From Acanthopleuribacter pedis (lineage in GTDB: Bacteria; Acidobacteriota; Holophagae; Acanthopleuribacterales; Acanthopleuribacteraceae), in assembly GCF_017377855.1 (NCBI RefSeq), contig NZ_JAFREP010000006.1, forward strand, positions 362,629 to 426,628: a stretch of 64,000 nt of DNA, written 5' to 3'. Shown in pieces: positions 45,901 through 55,700 of the stretch (the stretch's first letter is position 1; each line of letters starts with the position of its first letter). Both the position numbers and the translations under genes were made by a program. The notes beneath the pieces were generated by a model. It worked only from the letters and a program-made list of their open reading frames with translations. It searched no databases and was not told the origin of the DNA.

Positions 45901-48018
45901 ATCGCGGTTCACGACCAGGGGATCGGTTTCGATCCCAGCATGGCGGAAAAAATCTTTGAATCTTTTCAGCAGGGAGACGGATCGGCGACCCGTGAATATG
46001 GTGGGACCGGCCTGGGGCTGGCCATTTCGCGTCAGTTAATCGAACGCATGGCGGGGCGCATTTGGGCCGAGGGTTATCCCGGCCGCGGCGCGGTGTTCAC
46101 CTTTGAACTGCCGATTTCCGGGGAAAAAACCCTGACCGTGTACCGCACCGGCGTGGACGGACGGGTGGCTGAATCCACGCTTGAGGTCAAAAACCCCATT
46201 GCCGCGGTGGTTCCGGGTTCCTTTCCGGCCGTCGCAAGCGCGGCGGGCCCGCCCCGTGAATACGCGGTGGGTTTGCCCGATGGGCGTGCGATTCGCATTT
46301 TGGCGGTCGATGATGAAGTCGCCAATCGCCGCATTTTGGCCAACTTCCTTCAGGTGCACCGCTACGAGGTGGTCCTGGCCGCCAACGGGATCGAAGCCTT
46401 GGAAGCGCTCAAAACCGATTCCTTCGACTTGGTGCTGCTGGATGTGATGATGCCGCGTATGTCCGGCTTCGAGGTGTGTAAACGCATTCGCGAGACCCAT
46501 TCACTCCAGGAATTGCCCATCATTTTCCTGACCGCCAAAAACCAAAATGCCGACATCGTCACCGCGTTTCAGTTGGGTGCCAACGATTACCTCAGCAAAC
46601 CTTTTTCGCGGGATTCGCTGCTCTCCCGGGTTAAACCCCACCTGGAGCTGTTGGATATCAACCGCAACCTGGAACAAAAGGTGCTCGAACGCACCCAGGC
46701 ACTCCAGGCCTACACCCACGAACTGGAAACCCTCAACCGCATTGTGCAAACCATCAACCGTGAGATGAGTGCCGAGGGGTTGTTACCGACCCTGTTAGAG
46801 CAGGCGATGGCGTTGTTCCAAAGTGTTTCCTGCGGCACCTTTTTGCTGCGGGATACCCGCGATCAAAAGTTCCGCGTCACCGTGGAAAACGCCTGCACGG
46901 CCTATCTTAAAGCCCGTGATTACAGCGAAGCCGCCGTTCGCAAGCAGTTTCTCGCCGATCAATACCAGTTGGATGACGCGACCTATTTCCTACCGCTGAC
47001 CGACTCGAGTGGGGTGGTGGCGGGCTGGTTCCTGATGATCGCCTTGGTCTTTGAGGGCCGTTTGGAAGGGGTCATGTTGTTGCAAACCCAAACCAATCCC
47101 AGCGAGGTTGCCAAAACCGAGTTCACCCGCCTGCACCGTTTCCGCGAACACGCGGTGGTGGCCGTCGGCCGCGTGAAAACCTTAAACGAGTTGGTCGACA
47201 AGCAGCGGGAGCGGGTGGCAACCGCGCATTTGGTCGGCATGGCCGAGAACGCGAGTTCGGTGCTGCACAATATGGGCAATAGCCTGAACAGCATTAACAT
47301 CTCCAGTGAGGTGATCGAACACAAGTTGGCCCAATCCAATTGGCCGTCCTTGGCCGAACGCCTTTTGGCGCGTTTTAAGGGCATGCTCGGCAGCGGTGAG
47401 GAAGGCGCGCAACTGACGGAGACCTTGAGCAAACTGCTTATTCGCATTGAACACCGCGACGCCGCCATGTTGGAGGAACTGCGGCGTTTGCGGCAATACC
47501 TCAACCAATCTTTGGATGTGCTGCGCGATCAGCACGCGTTGTCCGGTGTGACGGAAAACCCCGAACCGGTTGAAATCAACCCCTTGCTTCAGGCCTGTGC
47601 GCAAGCCGTGGAGATCGCCGGTCTTCCGATCGACTTTACCCTGCGTCAGGGCTCGGTACCCATCCTTTATGTCCCGAAAATTAAGTTCATGTTGATGATC
47701 GCCGGGCTGATGCGTTACCTCGCCTTCCTGTCGGTGGAGAACGGCGCGCAAGTGCACCCTTGTTACGTTGAATCGGAGCAAGGCACGGGGCACGTTGTGG
47801 TTCGGCTTCGTTGCAGCGGCGGGGGTCTTTCAGCGCAACGTCAGCAGAGCTTGTTTGACCAGAACCAATCGGGCGAACTCCACAACAGCGCCAATTTGGC
47901 CAAGGAAATCGGCGGTGGCATTGAGGTGGAAAGTGAGGGGCCGGGTCGCGGGGTGACCCTGCTGGTGCGGTTACCCGCGAACATACACCGGGAAACACCG
48001 CTCCAGGTCGCGGGTTAG
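42904..48018 (+). CDS. Hybrid two-component sensor kinase with beta-propeller sensor and receiver domain
   Basis: 1704 residues from a GTG with GAGAAGG seven bases upstream. A signal-like N-terminus leads to two seven-bladed Reg_prop beta-propellers (about 45-690; repeats of the LWIGT..GGL.. kind), a Y_Y_Y domain (about 730-795), a membrane helix (near 805-825), HisKA with phospho-His858 (SHELRTP), HATPase (N box NAIKFSEEG, G boxes DQGIGFD and GTGLGLAISRQL), and a receiver (about 1131-1250; Asp1180 in LLDVMMP). A GAF-like segment (1280-1420) and a second kinase-like module follow, with VLHNMGNSLNSIN near 1450 and a degenerate ATPase end. No DNA-binding output is present. It may sense an extracellular polymer or the exported peptide; that is inference. 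Confidence 0.9.
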   Translation: MLVPLLFRRAVALVTGRRFVLPWLFLVSGLLVADSGQAAQQKRILEGVKFEHLTTRDGLSQNGVFTIVQDHHGFLWFGTRDGLSRFDGQRFRTYYRDFQDETTLLDNSVSHLAVGGDGVIWALNYVAGISRFDPETGTFQRFPLGAPEAPQCQHLNGVSAGPGNTLFVSHDRGLAQYNPETGRFDEIDLSALAEGDVESAEMIWFPGDDALWIATNQGLLRYHPEQGILKVYAFDDTDPNRLPPRFFTAIQPSGQGKLWLRSSAGIGLFDPETEHYEPVDFGSASWPGEGGGMLRDSRGILWIPTKGGVMLYDPQFETLTQLRAEAKDPRTLSEDHVVTVFEDRSNMVWLGTFGGGVNLYNRSSETIGHVRLDFEGVNNYKYAVFAFVEGDDGLMHVATESAGVLTYDPGIGSVVPAQEASNDPDAVHPDILDMLPADGGMWLGTVTGLKWFDPKQPRWRDVADPEGAAYNQLQRSIQDLEYGPHGEIFMASFGGLIAYQPRDGSWRFWVHDPENPESLPHNFLLAAHQTERALYLGTYGNGLFEFDGVSRFRQFPADGADPDALSHATILTIIEGPDGRLWIGTLGGGLNVFDPETERFKRYTRKHGLVNEKVFGLAFDGDGDLWIATNRGLSRLNLQTEQFRNFGLSHNLQANEFGRGAILRARDGTMYFGGVNGFNFLQPRALRTQAFHPPIVLSDVEVLNLPVQFDRETADLQEVTFAHDDRAIQFHFAALDFRSPRGLRYAYRVPGLTPDWVPLGNKGDVSFPKLAPGRYTLEMKVANADGEWVPETRKLAITVTPPWWANPYAYALYLFSGLMAVGFYLRRQQAKLQRSEAMNQRLMRVDELKDEFLANTSHELRTPIHGLVGLAESLLAGDAGEVSPAVADNLQLMVLSGKRLDNLVNDILDFSKLKQAELVLNLQPVDPAMVIEAVLAVCQPLAADKKVTLINDVSESLPFVNADEGRLQQVLFNLVGNAIKFSEEGEVRLVGERHDNLLRIAVHDQGIGFDPSMAEKIFESFQQGDGSATREYGGTGLGLAISRQLIERMAGRIWAEGYPGRGAVFTFELPISGEKTLTVYRTGVDGRVAESTLEVKNPIAAVVPGSFPAVASAAGPPREYAVGLPDGRAIRILAVDDEVANRRILANFLQVHRYEVVLAANGIEALEALKTDSFDLVLLDVMMPRMSGFEVCKRIRETHSLQELPIIFLTAKNQNADIVTAFQLGANDYLSKPFSRDSLLSRVKPHLELLDINRNLEQKVLERTQALQAYTHELETLNRIVQTINREMSAEGLLPTLLEQAMALFQSVSCGTFLLRDTRDQKFRVTVENACTAYLKARDYSEAAVRKQFLADQYQLDDATYFLPLTDSSGVVAGWFLMIALVFEGRLEGVMLLQTQTNPSEVAKTEFTRLHRFREHAVVAVGRVKTLNELVDKQRERVATAHLVGMAENASSVLHNMGNSLNSINISSEVIEHKLAQSNWPSLAERLLARFKGMLGSGEEGAQLTETLSKLLIRIEHRDAAMLEELRRLRQYLNQSLDVLRDQHALSGVTENPEPVEINPLLQACAQAVEIAGLPIDFTLRQGSVPILYVPKIKFMLMIAGLMRYLAFLSVENGAQVHPCYVESEQGTGHVVVRLRCSGGGLSAQRQQSLFDQNQSGELHNSANLAKEIGGGIEVESEGPGRGVTLLVRLPANIHRETPLQVAG

Positions 48019-48128
48019 CCTTCCGTTCTTTACCCGAAACGCGTATGCTAGGTAGTGCATTTACAGCACGTCCATTCTGTTGCGGTTACGCCGTTTGCAA
48101 CGAAATAAGCGAGGGTCCTGAAGGTCGC

Positions 48129-48644
48129 ATGCAACTCAAACGCACTTTGGTTTGGCTTTTGATATGTACCACGGTGGTGGTGGGTTATGCCTTTGAACGC
48201 GACATTCGCGCCTATTTTTCCGGTCGTGATCGTTTCGATTTGTCGCGCCTGGCTTTTACCGATACCTTGGGTAACACCGCTCGCCTTGAGAAGGGTTACC
48301 GCGGCTACGTGGTTTTCTACAGCGATTACAGCGGCTGCGGCGTTTGTTTGTCCAAATTGATGGAATTGCAAGGTTTCTCGGTGATCTACGAGGACATCGC
48401 CATTGTGTCGATTCTCAATGAAAAAAACGATTGGCGCCAGTTTCGCGAGCAGCTTCTGGAATACGGAATTCCCGGCGAGGTGCTGCACGATCCCCATGCC
48501 AATTTAGGAAAAAAGCTTGCCTTGAGCCCCCATCCCCAGTTGTTGTTTTTCGACCGCCACCAAAACTTGGTGGCGATGGTGCCCATGACCGTGCGCCATG
48601 AACAACTTTGGAAACAGATCCATATTTATGCCGGGGAACTTTAG
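48129..48644 (+). CDS. Membrane-anchored thioredoxin-like protein
   Basis: 171 residues from an ATG with GAAGG five bases upstream; the longer frame to 48045 has no ribosome site. A signal anchor (LKRTLVWLLICTTVVVGYAF) is followed by a thioredoxin-like fold with the redox motif CGVC in YSGCGVCLSKL. The cis-proline region PHPQLLFFDRHQNL supports the fold. It would act in the periplasm as disulfide reductase or oxidase. It follows the hybrid kinase by 110 bases. A link to the two-cysteine RiPP is possible only by proximity. Confidence 0.75.
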   Translation: MQLKRTLVWLLICTTVVVGYAFERDIRAYFSGRDRFDLSRLAFTDTLGNTARLEKGYRGYVVFYSDYSGCGVCLSKLMELQGFSVIYEDIAIVSILNEKNDWRQFREQLLEYGIPGEVLHDPHANLGKKLALSPHPQLLFFDRHQNLVAMVPMTVRHEQLWKQIHIYAGEL

Positions 48645-48712
48645 GCGGCCTGCTCGCTTCACCTGACGGGATTTTTTTGAGGTAACCGACTGAATTTTAT
48701 GAGGTAGCTCCC

Positions 48713-49786
48713 ATGGCTCAATCTTTGGATTTATCCGCCCTGGACACCTATATCGACGCCAACCAAGACCTGTTACCGGGTTTGGCGGAACTGTTCTCCT
48801 TTGGGAACGCGGTTCCCATGGATGTGCGAAACTGCCTTGACGGGCTTTCCTCGCGCGACCATTACGACGCGGTGCTGCGGCGGATGCAGCGGGGCCTCAG
48901 CGTTCCCGACGTGTATATCGCCGCCCATCATGCGATGTTGATGGGTGCGGTGGTCGAACGGGGCGGCGATCCCGATTTGGCTGTGGAAGGCGTGTTGGAC
49001 CGTTTGACCGAAATGCTGCCGGCCTGGCGACGTGCGTTGGGCATCCTTGACCAGCATTGTTTTATCCAACACAGTTCCGCGATGACCGACCACAAGCTTC
49101 AGGTATTGGCGCGGGTTGATTGGGAAGCCGCCAAAACCTTGCTGGGCGTTTCCTGCATGGTGCCCGCCGCGATGGCGATGGTGACGCGAAGCAAGGCGGC
49201 GCGCATCGCGGCGCGGCGACGCACCGGTTTGATCGCGGCGGTGGCCGAAATGGAACGCGCCGATTACCACGCCTTTTACATCCACGAAACCCTCGCCGCG
49301 GTGGATGATATGCGTTTGTTGGTGCTCCATGGCGGCCAGGGTCGGGGAGCCTGGGTTCGGCTGGACATGGTTCGCAATGCGTTTCAATTGTTCACCTTGC
49401 TGCAAGGGACCTTGGTTGAGGAAGGGATTGTTGCCGGGCCGCAACCGAACGCGGCCTTGGTTGCTTGTGCGCGGGGTTTAAGCGTTGCCCGCGATCCCGC
49501 CGCCCTGATGGATCGTGCGGTTTGGGGTTATTTGCCATGGTACGCGGCGCGCGCGGACGGGGGTTTGGACGGCTTGGCTTTTGTACCGGGTGAGGTGCGT
49601 CCCGATGGGATTGCCCGCTATGAAGATCACGCGGTGCTTTTACTGGACGCGCCCCTCATGGCACGTACCTGGGACGGCCATTTTTTTGCGCCTTACCACG
49701 ACGCCTTGCGCCCAAATGTGATTGTTGAATCGGTTCTGACGCCGGAAGAGGTCGCTCTCTGGATGAAGCGCTTCGCCGCAAGCTAG
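48713..49786 (+). CDS. Conserved-looking protein of unknown function
   Basis: 357 residues. No signal peptide or membrane segment, and I recognise no motif. It is helical in the first half (about 60-180) with several His, Asp and Arg residues (for example YIAAHHAMLMGAV, LDQHCFIQHSS) and mixed alpha/beta later. A GAGG ribosome site lies before the ATG. It follows the thioredoxin-like gene by 68 bases, so the two may be co-transcribed. Its stop codon TAG is the first triplet of the next palindromic repeat. Confidence 0.7.
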   Translation: MAQSLDLSALDTYIDANQDLLPGLAELFSFGNAVPMDVRNCLDGLSSRDHYDAVLRRMQRGLSVPDVYIAAHHAMLMGAVVERGGDPDLAVEGVLDRLTEMLPAWRRALGILDQHCFIQHSSAMTDHKLQVLARVDWEAAKTLLGVSCMVPAAMAMVTRSKAARIAARRRTGLIAAVAEMERADYHAFYIHETLAAVDDMRLLVLHGGQGRGAWVRLDMVRNAFQLFTLLQGTLVEEGIVAGPQPNAALVACARGLSVARDPAALMDRAVWGYLPWYAARADGGLDGLAFVPGEVRPDGIARYEDHAVLLLDAPLMARTWDGHFFAPYHDALRPNVIVESVLTPEEVALWMKRFAAS

Positions 49787-50032
49787 CCCGCATTTCTCAC
49801 CAGAATTCATCGCGAGACTTTGAAATCGCTGTGAGTACACAGGTTACCTGGTCGGGCAAACGTAGCGGGGCCGACCCTTGGCGGGGCCGACCCTTGGCGG
49901 GGCCGACCCCTCGGCGTAGCAGTGCTACGACGAGGCTGTCCCACCGTTGGTTTGCAATCGTGCGACCAAGTAACCTAAGTAATCGAAGCTGTTTCAGCGC
50001 CGGAGCAGAACTTTTGGTGAGCATACGGGCTA
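49784..50032. repeat. Palindromic intergenic element, copy 2, with 16-bp tandem repeats
   Basis: Termini TAGCCCGCATTTCTCACCAG and, inverted, TAGCCCGTATGCTCACCAAA are related to copy 1 at 18952. The inner hairpin CTCAC...GTGAG and the central GTAGCAGTGCTAC are shared. Copy 2 additionally holds a tandem repeat of a 16-base unit GCGGGGCCGACCCTTG (49865-49880, 49881-49896, and a partial third to 49912). The left end is used as stop codon of the gene at 48713. Confidence 0.75.
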
Positions 50033-50130
50033 ACCCGCCGCGGGTTGCTTGACGGCGTGGAACCATTCTTTGGGTGTGGTGCCCGGCAGGCGTTTAATCA
50101 GCGGCTCCTGTTTGGTTCTAGTAGCTGGGT

Positions 50131-51591
50131 TCATTCGTCCTGTTTGGCGAGGGCGGAAGCAAGCCCGCACGCTTCATTAATGATTTGGACCAAATTCAAA
50201 ATCGAAACCGAGCTTGGCCAAGTCGCCACCGTGGGCGCGAAGGAATCGGGGATGGTGCATCCCGCGGGTGGCGACAGCGCGAACACAATGTCGCCGTCCT
50301 CGTTCGTGATGCTGCCGCTCCAGACAGAGAGCCAACGGCCGTCGCCGTAGTTCAGGTGGGGTCTATTGTCGAAGTTGTTGGCGCTGTCGGTGAGGGCGTA
50401 GTCGTTGACCAGGGTACGGGTTGACCAGGCCAGACCCATGTCGGTGCTCGCCGAGGAATAGATGTCCGTGTCTGTCCCGGAATCGCCGGGATCGTTGTTG
50501 CCCGCCCAAACCGTGACCCACGAACCCGCGCCATAGTGAATGCGCGGCACCGCGTCGTTGACCGCGTCGGTGGTGCCTTCAATGGCGCGGGCCGAGGTCC
50601 AAGTAACCCCCGAGTCAATCGAACGGCTGAACATCACATCGTTGTCCGTGCCGTTGGTGCCGAGGTCGTGGTCCGTACTCCATACTGCCAGCCAGTTGCC
50701 CGCGCCGTCGGTGGCAAGATCGGGGTTGGTGTCATTGGCGCTGTCGGTAAACGCGTAGTCGTTAATAGGCGCGGGGTCGCTCCAGGTGGTACCAAAGTCC
50801 TGGCTGCGGGAGAACACAATATCCCGATCCAAACCACCGGAACGGGCGAGGATCATGTTTTGGCTTGCCCAGACGATGATCCAAACACCCCGTCCGTCGG
50901 TTTTCACCTCAGGGTTGTTGTCCTGGCCGCTATCGCTTTCGCCGTCACTGTTGAGCAGCAGCGCTGTGGTCCAGGTCGCGGCGTTGTCCGCTGAGGTGGC
51001 CACAAAGATGTCGTTGTCGGTGCCGGTGTTGCCATTGGGATCGTTGGATTGCCAGGTACACATCCAACCGTTGCCACCGTCCGAGGCGATGGATGGGAAA
51101 AATTCGTCGCCGGTATCGGAAGAGGCGGTGATGGATACCGCGGCAGGGGTGGTCCAGCCGGCGCCGTGGTCGTCGGAGATGCTGTAAAAGATGTCGTAGT
51201 CTGAGCCGAAATTACCCTGGGGGTCGTTGGATCGCCACACAACCACCCAGCGGCCGTTGCCGTCGGTTGCGACGCACGGCTCAAAATCGAGTCCTGAATC
51301 CATTTCCGCGCTGTTGATCACAAACGAAGGCGACCAGGTAAGGCCGTTGTCGGTTGAGACGGCACCGAAGATATCAAAGTCGGTACCCACCGTATCGTCG
51401 CGGCTGTCGGTGCTGCTCCATACCGCCATCCACCGGCCCTGGCTATCCACGGCGAGGTTGGGTTCGCTGTCGCCCCCGGCGTCTACCTCGGCGTTGGTAT
51501 TGAGGTAGGCGGCGTCGCCCCACGTGGTTTGGGCGAAAGCAAGCTGATTCAACAAGAACATCACCATCAAACATTTGAGCAGAGGGTTCAC
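50131..51591 (-). CDS. Secreted BNR/Asp-box repeat protein (sialidase-like propeller)
   Basis: 486 residues from a GTG preceded by AGGAGGAAACA, a near-perfect ribosome site; the longer frame to 51621 was rejected. A signal peptide (PLLKCLMVMFLLNQLAFA) is followed by repeats of about 60 residues of the form S.D.G..W......, with NGRWVVVWRSNDPQGNFGSD, NGWMCTWQSND and DGRGVWIIVW as examples, which fits the Asp-box/BNR beta-propeller seen in sialidase-like and WD-type secreted proteins. No catalytic arginine triad is evident, so an enzyme role is not claimed. A short helical C-terminus (about 440-486) ends the protein. Confidence 0.75.
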   Translation of the reverse strand: MNPLLKCLMVMFLLNQLAFAQTTWGDAAYLNTNAEVDAGGDSEPNLAVDSQGRWMAVWSSTDSRDDTVGTDFDIFGAVSTDNGLTWSPSFVINSAEMDSGLDFEPCVATDGNGRWVVVWRSNDPQGNFGSDYDIFYSISDDHGAGWTTPAAVSITASSDTGDEFFPSIASDGGNGWMCTWQSNDPNGNTGTDNDIFVATSADNAATWTTALLLNSDGESDSGQDNNPEVKTDGRGVWIIVWASQNMILARSGGLDRDIVFSRSQDFGTTWSDPAPINDYAFTDSANDTNPDLATDGAGNWLAVWSTDHDLGTNGTDNDVMFSRSIDSGVTWTSARAIEGTTDAVNDAVPRIHYGAGSWVTVWAGNNDPGDSGTDTDIYSSASTDMGLAWSTRTLVNDYALTDSANNFDNRPHLNYGDGRWLSVWSGSITNEDGDIVFALSPPAGCTIPDSFAPTVATWPSSVSILNLVQIINEACGLASALAKQDE

Positions 51592-52138
51592 TGTTTCCTC
51601 CTGGGCCGAGGTCCCCCTCAACGGGGGCTTCGGGATTGGGCGTGGACAACAAGCAGTTTGCGGGACCGCGAGACGGAAGGTTCCCGGCTGAAGGTCGTGG
51701 GTAAATTGTCAGGTTTGGTTTCTTGTCTTGTCGGTAAACTTGGGGTGGAACATGAAAGAAAAGTTGGGGTGGCGGGATCCTGGACAAAGATGTGACGGCC
51801 ATTTATTTGAAAGGCTTTTCGTTTGTCCAAGCGGTCCAAAAAAGCAACGATGCGGGACGGCCAGGTCAAAAAACGAAGGGCCGACCCATGGGGAGCCACG
51901 GACCCAAAATCAGGAAACAAAGCGGGTTTTGGCCATTTGAGGAACCCGTGTTTCGTTGAGAAAGGGTGGGGAAGGTCGCAAAACCATGCTTGGTGATATC
52001 AGATTATCAAAAAAAGACTTGTGCTGGTAATGAGAGTGCGTTATCTTTTGTCTCACAGAACGCAGTGACGCCCCCTGTACCAACAGCTACGACGGTACGC
52101 GGCAAACGCGCTGGTTCTCCTCTGAATTCTTTACTTCG
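51592..52138. other. Long intergenic region before the Rhs locus, left part
   Basis: No credible gene in about 550 bases. Short ORFs on both strands have no protein-like composition. It contains the promoter region of the BNR-like gene on the minus strand and, further right, the sequence leading to the orphan terminator at 52292. Confidence 0.4.
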
Positions 52139-52196
52139 CCCGCATTCCTCACAGGGGTTTTTGCCCTGTCGCGGAAGCCCTTGTGAGCAATGCGGG
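52139..52196. repeat. Palindromic intergenic element, short copy 3
   Basis: CCCGCATTCCTCACA at the left and, inverted, CCCGCATTGCTCACA at the right, enclosing GGGGTTTTTGCCCTGTCGCGGAAGC. It matches the left-arm hairpin of copies 1 and 2 (CTCACAAGG/CCTTGTGAG with a TCGCG core), so it is a minimal version of the same family. Confidence 0.65.
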
Positions 52197-52291
52197 TTTA
52201 GGGTTACCTGGGTGCCTGCAAGCGGGGGCGCGGCCTGGACCAATTGGGTCACGGTGCCGTGCCTTAAGACCATCCACGTAATCTGTCCCCC

Positions 52292-52320
52292 GCGCCCCTT
52301 CCCGGGGCGCATTTTTTTTT
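52292..52320 (+). terminator. Orphan intrinsic terminator
   Basis: GCGCCCC, five-base loop, GGGGCGC, A and nine or more T: a strong Rho-independent terminator on the plus strand. No plus-strand gene precedes it within about 2.5 kb (the gene to the left runs on the minus strand), which suggests a small untranslated transcript ending here or a relic. Confidence 0.85.
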
Positions 52321-52721
52321 TGTAACCCTTATTACTTCACATCGCCGCCTGGAGTCACTATATTAGACAGTGCAGAGCCACACATTATGAGGTGGGTTTG
52401 CGGCGTGGACTCGCGGTAACGCCTATCACGTAACCCCGAAAACACGCGGTCCTGAAGAAACACGGCGGTTTTTTGGACGTATGCCTTTAGCTAGGCGGTT
52501 GGAAAAACCGATATCCTTATACAAGCGCTGTTCCGCGGGACATGGGTGGATTCGCCGACGGCGGTACACCACGGCAATCGCAAGGCGACCGACGGTATAA
52601 ACCCCTGCACTGAGTAGGTGACCTTTGGGCGGGTTGCGTTGCACGATTTTTCCTCCGGCTGTCTATGGTGCCGGTCCGGTGAAATCACGCTGCTCCTTAT
52701 CGCTATTACAAAGAGGTACCT
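52321..52721. other. Promoter region of the Rhs gene
   Basis: 400 bases without a supported gene. TATATTAGACAG near 52360 and other A+T-rich spots could be promoter parts but no clean -35/-10 pair is seen. An AAGAGGTA ribosome site lies before the Rhs ATG at 52722. Confidence 0.4.
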
Positions 52722-55700
52722 ATGACATTTCCAGGTAGTGGTCCCGACACCTTGCTCAAAGGCCGTTTCTTCCGGCACGACAAGAACTTTTACGCGTTTA
52801 AAGTGCCCGACCTTTATCCCACCTTTAGTTATGACGCGGCGCGTGTCGGGCAGGCTCAGAAGTGGATGGAGCACGCGCGGCAAAGTGTCACCACCGCCGA
52901 GGTGTCGGTGCCCAACATTGACGGCGAAGAATTTTTGTTCGAGTACCTCGGCAAGCAAAGAATGCTCGAACGCTACCGCCTGGAAATTTTACTGGCCGAA
53001 AGTCCCGGCTACGTCTTGCAATACGCGGAAAGCCTGCGCACCGAGTTGCGCCAAAACGAAGAAGTGCTGCGCTCCTGGGTTCACAGCCACACCATGGAAA
53101 AATATTTTGACGGCCTGATTGTCTCCGGCGACTTTTATTACACCTACACCGGCCGTCATGCACCGCAACTGTTCCAGGGCAGTTACGAATGGTGGCAACT
53201 GGTTGAGTTGGTGCGTGCATCCGGTATTGAGATTCCGCCCGAATACAATTATCCGATTCCGCGTACCGGCATTCTCACCGGTGCCGAATTCTGGGCCGCC
53301 GCGCAAAACGTACTCAACAACCGCATTTTCATTCCCCAGGATGTTCTCAACGAAGAGGGCAGTGGCGGTGGTGCCGGCGGCGGTGGTGGTGCCGGTGGTG
53401 GATCCGGCGGATCCGGCGGATCTGGTGGCTCCGGCGGCGGTGGTTCCGCGGCGAGTGACAATGCGCCGGCGCCCGCGCCCGCCCCGGCAAGCGGTCCCAG
53501 CATTGGTCCCGACGGTTCGATTAGCGGCGATACCAATCCGCCCGCGGCCCCGGAGACAGAAGAAGAATCCAGTTGGTGGAGCGGCCTCGCCAATGCTGTT
53601 TCCAATATTTCACTTTCCGATGTGATCCATACCACCTTGGACATTGTCGGCTTGGTACCCGGTTTGGGTGAAGTTGCCGACGGCCTGAACGCGCTGATTT
53701 ACCTCGCCGAGGGCAACTATACCGACGCGGCCCTGTCCGCCGCCGCGATGATTCCGTTTGCGGGTGCCGGTGCCACGGCTGCCAAATTCGCCAAAAAAAC
53801 CGGCGTCGGCAAAGCGATGGTGAAAGCCGGCGAGGGTGTGGTTAACAAGGTTTCCAAGGCCGCGAGCAAAATTGACAACGGCTTGCCCAGCGGCAAGATC
53901 AAAGAAACCTGTACCGGCGGCTGCCCGATCAGCATGGTGACCGGTGAGGAACTGCTGCAATTCACCGAGTACCTGTTGCCGGGCCCCTTGCCCTATGTGT
54001 TCGAGCGTACCTACCGCAGCGGCCATACCGAGGATGTCGGTTTGGGTCGCGGCTGGACCTTCAGCGGCTGCGAAAGCCTGCACAGCGAAGGTGGCGAGCT
54101 TATTTACCGCACCGACGAGGCCCGTTCCGTGGCCTTCCCGACCCCGGCTGTCGGCGAAACCGTCGGCCAGGTGCTCGAGGGTTTGTTCCTGAGTCGTCCT
54201 GAGACGGATCGTTTTGAACTGGCCGACCGCGACGGTTTTACCCGTGTCTTTAGCGGGGAAGGCGGCCGTTGGCGCTTGGCGCAGTACCGCAACCGCACCG
54301 GCCAAAAGGTCGATTTTGAATACCGCAACGGCCGGCTGTTCCAGGTGGTCTCCCAGAGCGGCAACCGCCTGCGTTTTGAAACCAACGACCGCGGCCTGTT
54401 CAGCGGCGTGGATCTGTTGCTCAAAGGCGCCGAGGCAGCCGATCACCGCGTTTTGGCCTTTGAATACGACGCGGATCGCAACCTGATCGCCAACCGCGAT
54501 GCGAGCGGCCACGGCGAAAAATACCAATACCGCAACCACGTGTTGATTCAGCGTACCCTGCGCACCGGATTCAATTATTACTTCGAATGGGACCGCTACG
54601 ACACCGGCGCGCGCTGCCTGCACAACTGGGGCGACGGCGGCAATTACGACGTCCGTTTCAAGTGGTTCCCCGAGCAGCATCGCAGCGAAATCACCGACAG
54701 CCGCGGGTTCACCACCCTGTACCAGTACAACGAAATGGGTCACCTGCTGTCGGAAACCGACGGTGAGGGCAACGTCTCCCGTTTCGAGCGCAACAGCGCC
54801 GGCCATATGGTGAAGTTGCATGATCCGACCGGGGCTGTTCACGAGAGCAAGGTCAACGATTTGGGCCTGGTCACCAAACGGACCGCGCCCACCGGTGCCG
54901 TCAACCATACCGAGTACAACGAACACGGAAAACCCGTCCGCTACACCGATGAATTGGGTTATGTCTGGCGTCGCGAGTACGATGCGGGACAGCGCCTCAT
55001 CGCCAATATTGATCCGCTCGGCAACACCACGCGGTATGCCTACAACAGCATGGGCCGTCCGGTGAAGATTACCCGGCCCGACGGCCGCGTCCACGAAATG
55101 GTGTGGAACGCCAACGGCGCCTTGGTTTCTGAAACCGGCGTTGACGGCATTGAAATTCGTTACCAATACGACGCGTACGATCACATGACCGCCGTGATCG
55201 AAGGCGACAAGGTGACCCGCTACGAATACGACAAGCTGGGGCGCGTCACGCGTATTATCCGCCCGGATGAGACCACGCTGCGGCTTGAGTGGCATGCCAA
55301 CCACATGGTTAGCAAGTACATCGACGACCAGGGCAACACCACCCAGTACTTCTATGAAGACGGCTTGGACGAGGTCACCCGCCGCGTCAATCCCGACGGC
55401 AGCGAACTGCGCTACGAATGGGATACCGAACGCAACCTGACCGCCTTAATCAACGAAAACGGCGAACGCGCGCAATTTTTCTACGACGGCAACGAACGCC
55501 TGATCAAAGAAATCGGTTTCGACGGCCGCGAGCAAAACTACCGTTACGACGCCGCCGGCAAGCTGATCGAACACCGCGACGGCGCGCATCGCGTGATCCA
55601 CTTCGAACGCAACGCGCTGGGCGCCTTGATCAAGAAAACCGCCCGCGATCTGCAATCCGGCCTGGCGCAAACCAGCGAATTTGCCTACGATGCCGCCGGC

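Noticed and set aside
49865..49912. CRISPR-like repeats
   Set aside because: Units of 16 bp are adjacent without spacers and form a simple tandem repeat; no cas gene is near.
51966..52325. 119-residue plus-strand ORF before the orphan terminator
   Set aside because: Crosses the palindromic repeat and the terminator stem itself; no protein-like composition.
53610..55304. 564-residue minus-strand ORF
   Set aside because: Shadow of the Rhs repeat region; the Rhs frame has clear YD motifs and a real ribosome site.
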